From positions 62,001 through 126,000 of the forward strand of contig SADC01000543.1 of NCBI GenBank assembly GCA_004194705.1: 64,000 bases of DNA. Direction: 5' to 3'. This document shows, piece by piece, positions 40,446 to 50,583 of the stretch. Made by a program: the position numbers and the translations under genes. Numbering within the stretch: position 1 is the stretch's first letter; every line of letters starts with the position of its first letter. The stretch is from Ditylenchus dipsaci. Its lineage: Eukaryota; Nematoda; Chromadorea; Rhabditida; Anguinidae. Below the pieces are notes generated by a model. It made no database searches and was not told where the DNA came from. It saw nothing but the letters and a program-made list of their open reading frames with translations.

Positions 40446-41989
40446 GGCTGTAACTGAAATGCACCCTCTAAAGTCTGAATTTCGCCCTCTAATTATTTTT
40501 TTTCACCCTCTAATTCAAATTTCGATCAAAATACTGAATTTCACCCTCTAATTTCTGAATTTCACCCTCTAATTTCTAAATTTTGTCAGCTAATCATTTG
40601 TTTGCTGATTTTATGTTTATGAAGTTATGTTTTTCTTCCTCTATGCACGATCTGAGGTCAAAGAGGCATAAAAGCGACGACCGAATCAGTGGTTTTAATT
40701 TTTACAAAAAAATACTGAATTTCATCAGTAAATTACTGAATTTCAGCAGTTCATAGTTTAATTTCAAAGAAAGTTAATTTTTGATAATATTTTCCAGGTA
40801 GCCCGGCTCCGATACTGGTCCGTGCCCATCCCTGTATGTGAATTCAAAATCTTAACCTAGACTGCATCCTCCATTTTATTCATGCCTTTTGAGCAGAAAC
40901 AGCTATAAACAGCGATAATAACAATAACAATAGCAGAAATAACAACAACATTGATAAATCATGTTCTCTCTAATGCATGTCCTACTTTTCGCTTTCGTCC
41001 TCTCTTTTGTCTCCCCTCCAGTGGCTGCGGCAAAAGATCAATAAGGTTTTCAGACTCCATTATCATCAGAGAGTGCTTGCAAACTTCGTCTTTGATTCCA
41101 ATTGGACACGTGCAGGATATATAGCCTTCAAAGCAAGATGACTTCTTCATTCAGTAGAATGACGAACGCAACATCTTGTATTGAGCCCAATTGGTGTAGA
41201 CAAACCCTCTGTTTTCTGAACGCGTTGCTCCTTCCAATTCTTCCAGAGCTTCTTCAAACCTCAGCGTTCCCTTTGTAGCTGCTAGCACCGAGGTAGCTGC
41301 TAGCACGAAAATAGTGATTTCATTTAACTGATGACTTGACTAAATTATCTGAAGTTTTGCTGAATCATCCTAGCAGTCATTCCTCTGCATGGTTCATCCT
41401 TTCATTGATGCTGTTCTTGATGGGACTGCTCAATCCATTGTCCTTCAAGCTTTTGTGATCGTGCACACCTGTTGTTTGAATCAATGCCAGGGAGGGCGCA
41501 GAGAGATCTTCTCCGTAACGAATTCGCATATTTGCTTCGCACTGAAAATTTCCTGGGCGATTTTTCTTGGAATGATCACAGTAGAAGATTTGGTTGGCAT
41601 ACTCAAAGGTTTCACTGCTGTAATGGCTGAAAGGCAGGTATCCGATACATCTCAATTCAACCTCAATCACTTACTATATCCAAAGCTCTTTGTTTTCGGT
41701 CAGCCATTGATCAGCATCTTCCTTGCTCTTGCACACCAACACTGTTGTCTATTGCGAGCTGGTCTTCGCTTCTTTACTTGAATAGCTTGCGATTGCATCT
41801 GAAAGACGAAAAAGCAACATGAGAAACAAAAAAAACTAATTAGCTGACGAAATTTAGAAATTAGAGGGTGAAATTCAGAAATTAGAGGGTGAAATTCAGT
41901 ATTTTGATCGAAATTTGAATTTAGAGGGTGAAAAAAAAATAATTAGAGGGCTAAATTCAGACTTTTGAGGGCGAAATTCAATTTGAGCC
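40446..41989 (-). mobile_element. MULE with 10-bp perfect target duplication
   Basis: TTAAAACAAT occurs at 40436-40445 and again at 41990-41999. The element begins GGCT and ends AGCC. The terminal repeats are about 140 bp and built from iterated TTTCACCCTCTAATT units. It carries a - strand gene at 41670-40959. Confidence 0.9.
40959..41670 (-). CDS. MULE-derived zinc-finger protein (FLYWCH-like plus SWIM), no DDE domain seen
   Basis: The first part (41670-41377) has FEYANQIFYCDHSKKNRP, FQCEANMRIRYGEDLSAP and TGVHDHK, the spacing of a FLYWCH/WRKY-type finger at the N-terminus of MULE transposases. About 41310-41170 is protein-like (RFEEALEELEGATRS, VYTNWAQYK). The last part (41150-40959) has CTCPIGIKDEVCKH, a CxCx(n)CxH SWIM finger, and a basic tail (EGRQKRGRKRKVGH). 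The usual catalytic region between these fingers has no room, so the element is an internal deletion, or encodes a DNA-binding protein only. A stop at about 41160 separates the last two parts. Confidence 0.7.
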
Positions 41990-42008
41990 TTAAAACAATG
42001 GTGTCGAG

Positions 42009-42300
42009 GTAGAATTGTAGTGGAAGAGTCTACCACTTTCTGTCCAACTAAAAATCGTAGACTCTACGAAAAAAACGAACCGTGACCATAGTGACCACAT
42101 TTTTTCAAAAGTGGACGGCGTCCCGTCAGCCGTCCGTGTGTTTTCGGCCGGCTGTCCGACCGGCTGGCCAGTTTTTTTCACCAGGACGGCCGGCCTTCGG
42201 CGGCCGTCCTAATTTTTCATACCTTTCACTGTTCGTCTACCGTCCCGTCCTGATTTTTTATTTTTTTCGCCGGCCGTCCACCGTAGCGTCCTATAAAAAA
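42009..42300. repeat. Spacer with CGGCCGTCC words
   Basis: GTAGAATTGTAGTGGAAGAG at 42009 recalls GTAGAGTTGTAGAATCTTC at 38955. 42110-42290 is G+C-rich with repeated GGCCGTCC / GGCCGGC words, probably element ends. No gene. Confidence 0.45.
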
Positions 42301-42307
42301 AATTGCC

Positions 42308-42450
42308 ATTGTTGTCCGAGTTGGTTCTCAATAAGTATGCAATTTGTTTAGTTAGGAAATCGATTGGATATGATTTACTAGTATATTTTCCCGGCAGGGA
42401 ATCGTCCCCGGCAGGGAACTGTCCGGCAGGGAATTGTCCGGCAGGGAATT
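42308..42450 (+). repeat. Direct repeat unit with CCGGCAGGGAATTGT iterations, copy 2
   Basis: Partner of 38740-38890. It begins TTGTCCGAGTTGGTTCTCAA and ends in CCGGCAGGGAA units. Confidence 0.8.
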
Positions 42451-43149
42451 TTTAAGCAAAAATGCAACAATTTTACTGCGCAAGTCTCTTATACTGTTAA
42501 CTAAATATATTGATTCACCGATGCTAGTATTTTTTGATAATGGCTGCCAGAGATGAGGTGCAAGAAATAAAATAGCTGTCGAAATAACATTACGCTATCA
42601 CATTTGACAATTATGCTTGATCCAAGCCTTTTTTTACTACAATCTTTGAAGCTTTTTCCCAATTTCCGAAAAATCGCAAAGATTTCAGATTTCACTGGCT
42701 GCTTATAACAGTAAAACTTTAAAGTATTATATTGAAAGTCCAGTCTTACAGGCGAAAAATTTAACCTTTGCAAAACATGTGAAATCCTAGTGATTTTGTT
42801 AACTGGATGGACATGTTACGTTTGCCAAAGAATCCCAAAAGTGGCCTGAAAAGTATGGGAAATGACAAGGGTCGAACTTGAGGTTTGGATATTAATAAAG
42901 TAGAGGTTTGATGGTTCCATATCTTCTTAACTGGAAATTTCGGTCTATGATTTAAAAAAACTGAAACCGGGACCGGGATTTTCGAAATTGACCCAGCGGA
43001 ATTCTGGGACGGGATTTCGGGTCAAATGTTCGTCCAACAGGACGGGGCCGCGTCCTGTTTCTATCTCTATTAAAATACATTCAAATATAAAAAAACTTTA
43101 AACAACATTCAAAATCATTTCATAGCAAAAAAACACAAAAAAGTTAAAA
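42451..43149. other. No gene; hAT-like end
   Basis: Around 42960-43070 repeated GGGACGGGATTTCGGG words and TTTCTATCTCTATTA resemble the right end of a TAGAGATGG-type hAT. The left end was not found. Confidence 0.4.
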
Positions 43150-43680
43150 AACCCAAAATCAGGTTGACAGGATCGAACCTTAGAGCATTTCCTGTGCACC
43201 AGTGATGTATTTTTGCGATTTTTCGCTCCGGCTCTGGCTCTGTAATCTTAGTTTGAAAATATTTGCTCCTGCTCTTACTCCAATCTGCTTCTGCTTTTGC
43301 TCCGGGCTCTCAACTTTGAAAAATTTGCTCCAGCTCTCGCTCCGGCTCTCCAGCTCAAAAATTGGCTGCTGCTCTTGCTCCGTGCTTTCAAGGGGGCACG
43401 TGCACACCCCACCCCGTCAGATTTTTCCTTATCGGTGCCTCCCCCTTGTCAGTTTTTTCTCAAAACGGTGTAGGTAAAATGGCCTAAAAATGGCCTGGTG
43501 CCCCCCCCGTCAGAAATTCCTGCGTAAGCCACTGAATGTAAGGAATTCGCTACGACTCTCGCTCTGGGCTCTCAGTTTTGAAAAATTTGATCCAGCTCTA
43601 GCCAGAGACGGATATTTATACATCACTGCTGGGCACTAACCCTCTACCCACTGCACCATCCGATCACACATTAGATAGGA
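43150..43680 (-). repeat. tRNA-like sequence split by a hAT MITE
   Basis: Read on the - strand without the 43200-43628 insert: GGTGCAGTGGGTAGAG (A-box-like), GGGTTAGTGC, then AAATGCTCTAAGGTTCGATC and CTGTCAACC (B box). This is tRNA-like in spacing, but flanked by no clear acceptor stem. It is probably a SINE or tRNA relic used as a target. Confidence 0.5.
43200..43628. mobile_element. hAT MITE with GCTCCGGCTCT repeats
   Basis: The ends CAGTGATGTAT and ATACATCACTG are inverted. The flanks are CTGTGCAC and CTGGGCAC (7 of 8). The body is a run of GCTCCxGCTCTxGCTCC words, which create open frames on both strands. Non-coding. Confidence 0.8.
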
Positions 43681-43741
43681 TCATTTTTAAGTATGTATCG
43701 TTTATGCTCAACTTCAAACTTTTAAACGGTTAGTTACATAT

Positions 43742-44715
43742 TAAAATCGGCGTAGGTACTTTTGTCCCCCCTTTTTCCATTTATGGAAAAAGGGGACAAT
43801 CGAATTACGTATTCGTTTGTCCCTTTTTCCACTTTTTGAATTCGCGCCTTTTTCATTTTTTTTTTTTGGCTTCTGTTTCATTTATCTTTAACTTTTTTTA
43901 CTCTTAGTCGAACCCTTAAGCGCAGGGTAAGCCAGCGCCAGTCCATTTCCAACCAACTTTAACCATTCAAACTCCAATAGATGTTGTAGGTGTCTGCTGT
44001 TCAGATGGGTATCCAAGCCTGAAAAATTAAAGGTTCTTGTCGGTTATCCGGACTACCTTGGTTTTATGCATCGAAAAGTCTCAGAAAGTAGTCCGAGGTA
44101 GTCCAAGGTAGTCCGGATAACCGACAAGAACCAAATTAAAATTTCTTGGGTACCTCCCGGCTAGGTGGATATCCACCTGGATATCTCCACCCAAACGACC
44201 CTCATCCACTTGGAGATTTTTTAAAAGTTTTCGGGTTCCAAAACATGTTTTCTGTACTAATTCGAGCATGCTGAAGACGGTTCAACAGTACTAAAATCAC
44301 GTTTTATCGAGAAATTCTTGAGTTATTGCGAATTATTTATTTATCAAAATCAATAATTTACGATAACTTGAAAATTTCTCGATAAATCACAATTTTACCA
44401 CTGTCAAACCATCTTCAGCATTCTCAAATTAGTCCAGAAAATTGTTTTGGAACCCAAAACCTTCAAAAAAATTTTTTTGTCAAAGTGGAAGACCACTTGG
44501 TTTGGTGCATGGATCACCCAGTAGAACTGAGGTTTGATTATAGAAAACATTCAAAATGATAGGAGTTCTTTGCAAGACAAATAAGTTAATTCAGAAATTT
44601 AAAACAAAAAAAGGCGCGAATTCAAAAGTGGAAAAAAGGCGACAAACGAATTACGTAATTCGTTTGTCCCCTTTTTTTCCATAAATGGAAAAAAGGAGAC
44701 AAAAGGCTACGACCC
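43742..44715. mobile_element. Fold-back with CCCTTTTTCCATTTATGG ends
   Basis: TAAAATCGGCGTAGG, the ATGGAAAAAGGGGACA block and CGAATTACGTATTCG at the left are mirrored at 44600-44715. The inner part contains palindromic CGGTTATCCGGACTACC and the ATGCTGAAGA / GACCACTTGGTTTGG arms shared with 33875-34255 and 59797-60140. Confidence 0.8.
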
Positions 44716-45558
44716 ATTAAAATCGAGCCTAGGGAAATTTTGGGATCTAGGTCAAATAATATTTCTCAATGCTCTATCGATCTGGAATAACAGTTTTCCT
44801 GGATCCCGAGGACACCGACATGTGTTCCCTTGTAAGTACTAAATTAGTACCCTAGTACTTTATGATACTATTTCAGTATTATTTAGTACTTCAAAATTAA
44901 AAAAGTTGAAAAAGTTATAAAAGAATATGGAAAAACATAAAAAATAGCAAAGAAACAAATTGGTTAATTTTTTTCGACCAAATTGCCTTCCGCCGCCACC
45001 CTCCCACCTTCTCGTCCAATGTCATGGTCCCTTAGATTGAATGAATGAAAACCATGACTAACCAGCACCTGCTTCTAGAAAATAATAAATGCACTCAGTT
45101 ATCTGGCATTCCAGTTATCACGGCACCTCGTTTCCAGAACCCCGAGGCCGGTCCCTAGGGGTGCCCGATAACTGAGGCTTGACTGTGATGTCAAAACCAC
45201 GATTTTTGCTTGGTCCTGTGGTTTGATGGTCCCTGAATAGGCAAGGTCCAAAACCAAGGTGTGTTTCACATTATACACTAAAAAATATATTCAGCGAGGA
45301 AAATCGACTAGCGAAAACATAATTTCGAAAAAAGCTCAACGGAAAAAGATATGGCCGCTCAAAAAACGGATTAGCGTTTTTCTTGCCGTAAAAACACTTT
45401 TTTTTAACGCAAAAATTTTTGCTGTAGAAATACTTTTAGTTGCCATAAAAATGCTTTTTTCTGCCGTAAAACAAACAATTTTCTTCTTCAGTGAAAAGTC
45501 GTTTTACAACGACAAAAAATTTGCGGCAAAAAAGTTTTTTACGGCAAGAAAAAGGTTT
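44716..45558. other. No gene; pogo-like end and GCCGTAAAAA words
   Basis: 45156-45188 ends GATAACTGAGGCTTGACTG, similar to the CAGTC-type ends elsewhere, with a mirrored CAGTTATCTGGCA at 45096. 45360-45560 has repeated GCCGTAAAA / TTTTTGCGGCAA words. The long + strand frame there follows the repeat and is not recognisable. Confidence 0.4.
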
Positions 45559-45559
45559 G

Positions 45560-46395
45560 GTTGCAGTTCACAATCCCCCCACGGGGAGTGGTCAGATGGA
45601 GGAGATAACCTCATATTCGTGTTTCTCGACCCGATTTGAGAGAAAGCCGGCTGTTTTTTTTTGATTCTGAGAAAAAAAAATTCGATCCACAGGGGTATCA
45701 TGGTTTTTTAGTCAAAATTTGAAAAATTTTAATTGGCGCCTTTTGAATTTCAAAGGGAATAAGGGCTGTATTGGGAGGGGAAGGGAATAAAAGGGGCCAC
45801 TTTTATGGCAGAACGTCAGAAATTCAAATGTTTGTATTCCTCGATTGCCTCACCATGTTTTTCAAGTGGGCCATGGCAAAAAGAGACTCCATACGCATTT
45901 TTTGATCAAGAGTACTTCTCGGAATCATGTCTAAGGTAAGTGAGTGCACGCATCTCTAACTCTCAAGCCCCCTGCGCAGGGGCTTGGGGCTTGGAGTTGA
46001 GACGCGCACACCCACATATCCTAGACACAAATCACTCGAAAGTGACTCTGGATGCATGAAAAAGCATGCATACCAGAGTTTATTTATGCGGTAGGTCCCA
46101 GTATTCAAAACTATGTTCAACGTCTTCTTGTTAGTGGGCCCACTATGATTAGTGGCCCCTTTTATTCCTTCCCTCCCAATACAGCCCTTATTCCCTTTAA
46201 AATTCAAAAGGCGCCAATTTAAATTTTCAAATTTTGACTAAAAAACCATGATACCCCCCTGTGGTTCGAAAAAAATTTTTTTTCCCAGAATCAAAAAACA
46301 GCCGGCTTTCTCATAAAATCGGGGTCGAGAAACACGAATATGAAGTTATCTCCTCCCTCCGATCTCTCCCTGTGGGGGGGGTTGTAAACTCAAGC
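45560..46395. mobile_element. Fold-back element with three-hairpin core, copy d
   Basis: The arms run from CCCCACGGGGAG, GAGATAACCTCATATTCGTG and AGCCGGCTGTTTTTTT through ATTGGCGCCTTTTGAATTTC, mirrored at 46140-46395. They differ from the arms of copies b and c. The core is at 45929-46078: hairpin 1 45929-46026, hairpin 2 46032-46045, hairpin 3 46046-46078. Confidence 0.8.
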
Positions 46396-47182
46396 CAAAG
46401 GTTTGCCCCTTTAAAACCGGCCAATTTTTAAACACCCTGATATATTCGTATATGTTTAAATCTAGTGAAAAGCCTTTATATCTAGAAGAAGTCATATTTT
46501 TAGAACCGCCAATGTCTAAAAGTTAATCATATTAGCCTATCGATTAAACAAAACAACGTTGGCACGCAGATAAAGTGCATTAAGTGGAAAATTAACGAAA
46601 CAAGAAAATGAGCAAGGCAATGAACAACAAAAAATAACTTACAAGGGAACATATGGTGATGTCCACGCGATATGGAAAAAACCTACATACCATTCGATAG
46701 AGCTTCGAAGATGCGGCGCTAGTAGCGAATACCCCCCCCTCCCCAAGAATCCGACCTTTTAAAATTCGCTGTAACTACCCTTCAAAACAACAAGTTTAGG
46801 CTTAGCCCTTAGGCTTGGGTGTAGACCAGCGTACGGAAGTTGTGACTAATAACTGTGTTACGCACTTTTTTCTGGGTCTGGGACATAAATTTGGGTACAG
46901 TCGAGTTCCGCATTATTGTACACTTAGGAAACCGGCCTCAGGTGTACACTAATGCCGATGTACACTAAAGCGAGAGAAGTTTCAAAACTCCGGCCAGCTG
47001 TACACTAAGTCGAGAGAAACCGAGAAGTATTTCCTTTATTCAATCGTTCCTTTATTTTAACAAACAAGGAATCGGTAAATGATAAAAATTAGAGGTTGGG
47101 GATGCCGCGATGAGGAATATGGTGGAGGACATGAATTTTAGGTATTCAAAGCATATTACCTGACATACCCAACACGACTGCC

Positions 47183-48088
47183 CAGCGATTGGGTACACAT
47201 TGTGATTGGGTACAGCGGTTGGGTACAATTGTGATTGGGTACAGCGGTTGGGTACAATTGTGATTGGGTACAGCGGTTGGGTACAATTGCGGTTGGGTAC
47301 AGCGATTGGGTACAGTTTAAAAATTAGTTTTCAATTTATTTAGTCCCACCGCATGTTTTTTGAAATTTTTCACTTAGGCTTAGCCTTAGGTGCAAGGTAG
47401 ACCAGTGCTCGATAGGACCGTTACCACGCATTTGGGCACATCGCATTTGGGCACCCGCATTTGGGCCCCGATTTTAAAGTTCCATATTTTGAAATTATAA
47501 ATTGAAATGTATCAATATGTTACTGTTTATAATAAAATTTGTATTCATTTCAGGTCCGAATACTTTCCATCGAAAATTTTGACTTTTCTAGATTTTTTAC
47601 CTGCCTGCCTTCGGCAGGCAACCTAATTCAATAGGAAGCCCCTTGGGGTACATGGTACGGGATAAGGGCTGACCCTTTGGGGGTACATGGTATGGGATGC
47701 GGCCCAAATGCGTGTCAACGAAGCGGCTTAAGGTCAAACGTCCGTGGCCCGAAAATTGACAAATTTCAATTTATAATTTAAAAATATAGAATTTTAAAAT
47801 CGGGGCCCAAATGCGGTGCCCAAATGCGGGTGCCCAAATGCGGGGGCCAAATGCGGTGTGCCCAAATGCGTGGTAACGGTCCTATCGAGCACTGGTCTAC
47901 CTTGCACCTAAGGCTAAGCCTAAGTGAAAAAATTTCAAAAAACATGCGGTGGGACTAAATAAATTGAAAACTAATTTTTAAACTGTACCCAATCGCTGTA
48001 CCCAACCGCAATTGTACCCAACCGCTGTACCCAATCACAATTGTACCCAACCGCTGTACCCAACCACAATGTGTACCCAATCGCTGTT
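47183..48088. mobile_element. Fold-back made of GATTGGGTACAGCGGTT iterations
   Basis: About seven GGTTGGGTACAATTGTGA-type units at 47183-47310 are mirrored at 47990-48088. The next inner arms are CATTTGGGCACCC words (47430-47470 / 47790-47880). The centre has the palindrome GCCTGCCTTCGGCAGGC. Confidence 0.85.
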
Positions 48089-48201
48089 TTACCACCCAAC
48101 ACCTTCCTGACATACCTACTCATCTACCTGATATTATTACATAGTGTACTGGTCTTTTTCCTAGATACCCTGATTTAAAAATCCTTCCAGAACCATATAA
48201 T

Positions 48202-49065
48202 TAGGGTTGTCGAATCGAGCGCTCGATTTCGAACTTTTCGCTCGAAAGTTGGAAAATTTCGAATTTCGAGCGGAAATTTCGAATTTCGAGCGCTCGAAAA
48301 AAAATTTCGAATCATGCTTTCGAATTTCGAGCGCTCGAAAAAAAATTTCGAATTAAGCTTTCGAATTTCGAGCGCTCGAAAAAAAATTCGAATTATGCTT
48401 TCGAATTTCGAGCGCTCGAAAAAAAATTTCGAATTATGCTTTCGAATTTTGAGCGCTTATTTTCGAGATATAGTTCGGAACTTGCAGCACACAAAAAAAA
48501 AAGTAATGGTGAATTTTTCTTGTTTTAGAAAAATGCCAAGTGAAGTTTGGAAATCGTTTAAGAAAGTCGGTGGAAAGACTATTTTCACTTGTGGGAAGAG
48601 CTTAGACTGCCAAAGAGTAGATCAACAACTCATCTTTCGGGTCACCTGAAATAGGCAAGGCCAAGGAAAAGTTAGCGAACAAAAAATTGGGACCTTCTGA
48701 GGCGAAAAAAGCCAGAGCAGTGCTTTTTGCGATCTCAGAGTCTCCGATCTGCGCCGTTTGATCAAGCACAACTATGAACAAAGAATGGTAGTTTTTTCGG
48801 CCGCTTATTCGTTTGGTGTGGTAAAGCGGTCGTGTGTGGTCGATTAACCATGGTTTCGATCAATTTGTTTCTAAAAAATCCATTAATGAGGCGGCGAAGC
48901 CGCTGAAAATTTTCGATTTCGAATCGAGCGCTCGAAAATTTTCGAATTTCGAATCGAGCGCTCGAAAATTTCGAATGTCGAATCGAGCGCTCGAATCGAA
49001 AATTTCGAATTTCGAATATCGAATCGAGCGCTCGACTCGAAAATTTCGAGCGCTCGACAACCCTA
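48202..49065. mobile_element. hAT element with CATATAAT duplication and BED remnant
   Basis: The ends TAGGGTTGTCGAATCGAGCG and GAGCGCTCGACAACCCTA are inverted, flanked by a perfect CATATAAT at 48194-48201 and 49066-49073. 48240-48460 has four to five tandem units of about 41 bp with TTCGAGCGCTCGAAAAAA. 48530-48660 encodes SEVWKSFKKVGGKTIFTCGK, then in another frame RSTTHLSGHLK, a broken BED zinc finger. Confidence 0.9.
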
Positions 49066-49730
49066 CATATAATAAATATTAACATCGAAAAAGTGCAAGC
49101 TAGCACAGGGATTTTTTTTGCCTTGGTCCGCCAAGTAATCTAAAGATTCATCCTAAAAGGCCTTGTACCCCCAGTAGTTCTTGAGCACTGGCTATTTGCT
49201 TCCTTTATGCCAACTTTTCTAGCCTTTTTGGACTCTCTTCGGCTGAAAGATCGATTAAATGTTTCTTCAAAGATGTCTCTTTCAAAATTCGGAAAATTGT
49301 TAAAATTTTGTGTTGAGACAAGTCAAAATGTAGAAATTTGCTTCAAAATTCAGATACGTACACTAAAGCGAGTGTTCTTTCTTTAGTCGGGACGGTCCTG
49401 AAGTGTACACTAATGCGAAGTGTTCATTAAAAAAGAGTATTTTAATAAGTAAAAAGTAAAACCTGGATGAACTTCGTACATCCACCACCTAATTTTAAAA
49501 CATTAAAGCGAGTGTAAACTAATGGCGGGGTACGTTACAAAGGATTTTAGTTAAACCAACCAAAGTGGTCCTAGGTGTACGCTAATGGGAGGATGTACAC
49601 TAAAGCGGGACTCGACTGTACTTTTTACTTAAGTGAAAAAGGTGAAAATCGTTAGGGGAGGGGGGTTAATCGTTAATCGTTACCAGGGTTAATCGTTACC
49701 AGGGTCGAAAATGATTATTTGACTTAAAGA

Positions 49731-50380
49731 TCCTTTTCCGTGGAAAAGCTGATTTCAGGGTAGAAAAATGTGTTTGAAAGTTAAGCATAATTTTTCAGAA
49801 TTAATATCACATAATCACTGCGAAGAATGTGTATTACGGTAGTCTAGCAGTTAAGCGTTCTGTGCTCGAGGATGCTCTCAATTCCGTTTCCTCGTGGTTG
49901 TTTTTAATTTTTTCTCCAAGTATTTTTTTGCATTTTTTGATCTTCAACGTGTTTTAGTGACAATTTTATTTATTTGCACTTTAGAGATATTGAAAGTGAT
50001 TTTTAATTTAAAAAAGTGAGAAAAGACAAAGACAGCCTTATACTATACTAATGATGAGCTGAAGCGTGCTCATTGGGAGCTGTGTTGGTGCTTTTTTCAT
50101 TTTTTCATTAAAAATCTCTTTTTTAGATGAAAAGAAAAAATTGTGACTAAAACACATTCGAAGACGAAAAATGCAAAAATAAAACAATTGGAGATAAAAT
50201 TTTAAAACAATCACGAGGAATCGAAATTGAGAGCATCCTGGAGCACAAAACGCTCAACCGCTAGACTACTGAAACACACATTCCTCGACGTGATTATGAG
50301 ATATTAGTTATGAAAAATTATGCTCAACTTTCAAACGCATTATTCACCCCCAAAATCGACATTTCTGCGGAAAAAAAATC
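49731..50380. repeat. Inverted repeat whose arms are tRNA-like
   Basis: The left arm 49770-49930 contains GTAGTCTAGCAGTTAAGCG and GATGCTCTCAATTCCG. The right arm, read on the - strand (50290-50215), has GTAGTCTAGCGGTTGAGCG and CTCTCAATTTCGATTCCTCG. Both resemble a tRNA A box plus B box. The outer arms AAAGTTAAGCATAATTTTTC are also mirrored. It separates the pogo nest from the palmitoyltransferase gene. Confidence 0.65.
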
Positions 50381-50583
50381 TTTATGTCTGCAAAGCATTT
50401 TTGACTCTCTGTCGAATGTTAAAATAGGGCACATCGACACTACCATACTTTCCCTAGTTAGGAAATGGACGAGCATGGACGATACAATAAATGCAGTTTA
50501 TTCGTGCCGGCGAAATAACAAGTCCAGACAAGACTAAAAGGAGCTACCATTGTCATATATATTAAGAATATTTGTTATCACTG

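Larger units (their letters stand above)
46898..49618. mobile_element. 2.7-kb pogo/mariner-like element, TA duplication
   Basis: The left end CAGTCGAGTTCCGCATTATT and the right end CACTAAAGCGGGACTCGACTG, with TA on both sides. AGGTGTACACTAA words recur at both ends (to about 47000 and from about 49360). The site GGGTA-CTTTTT is intact in the family A copy at 5436-5446. No pogo transposase is visible; the interior is filled by two other elements. Confidence 0.85.
46717..49665. mobile_element. Family A MITE interrupted by a pogo-like element
   Basis: The left part (46717-46897) has GCTAGTAGCGAATACCCCC and the family body. The body resumes at 49619 with ACTTTTTACTTAAG. The right inverted end was not found. 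It supplies the uninterrupted TTAA site used to prove the family B duplication at 5454. Confidence 0.8.

Noticed and set aside
38740..42450. LTR retrotransposon with direct terminal repeats
   Set aside because: No gag, protease, reverse transcriptase or primer-binding site lies between; the interior is hAT and MULE sequence with its own target duplications.
43180..43477. Overlapping Ser/Leu/Glu-rich frames on both strands
   Set aside because: They are translations of the GCTCCGGCTCT repeat inside the hAT MITE.
50310..50537. 75-codon frame in the tRNA-like inverted repeat
   Set aside because: Its first part lies in the inverted arm and the rest matches no family I recognise; not enough to call a gene.
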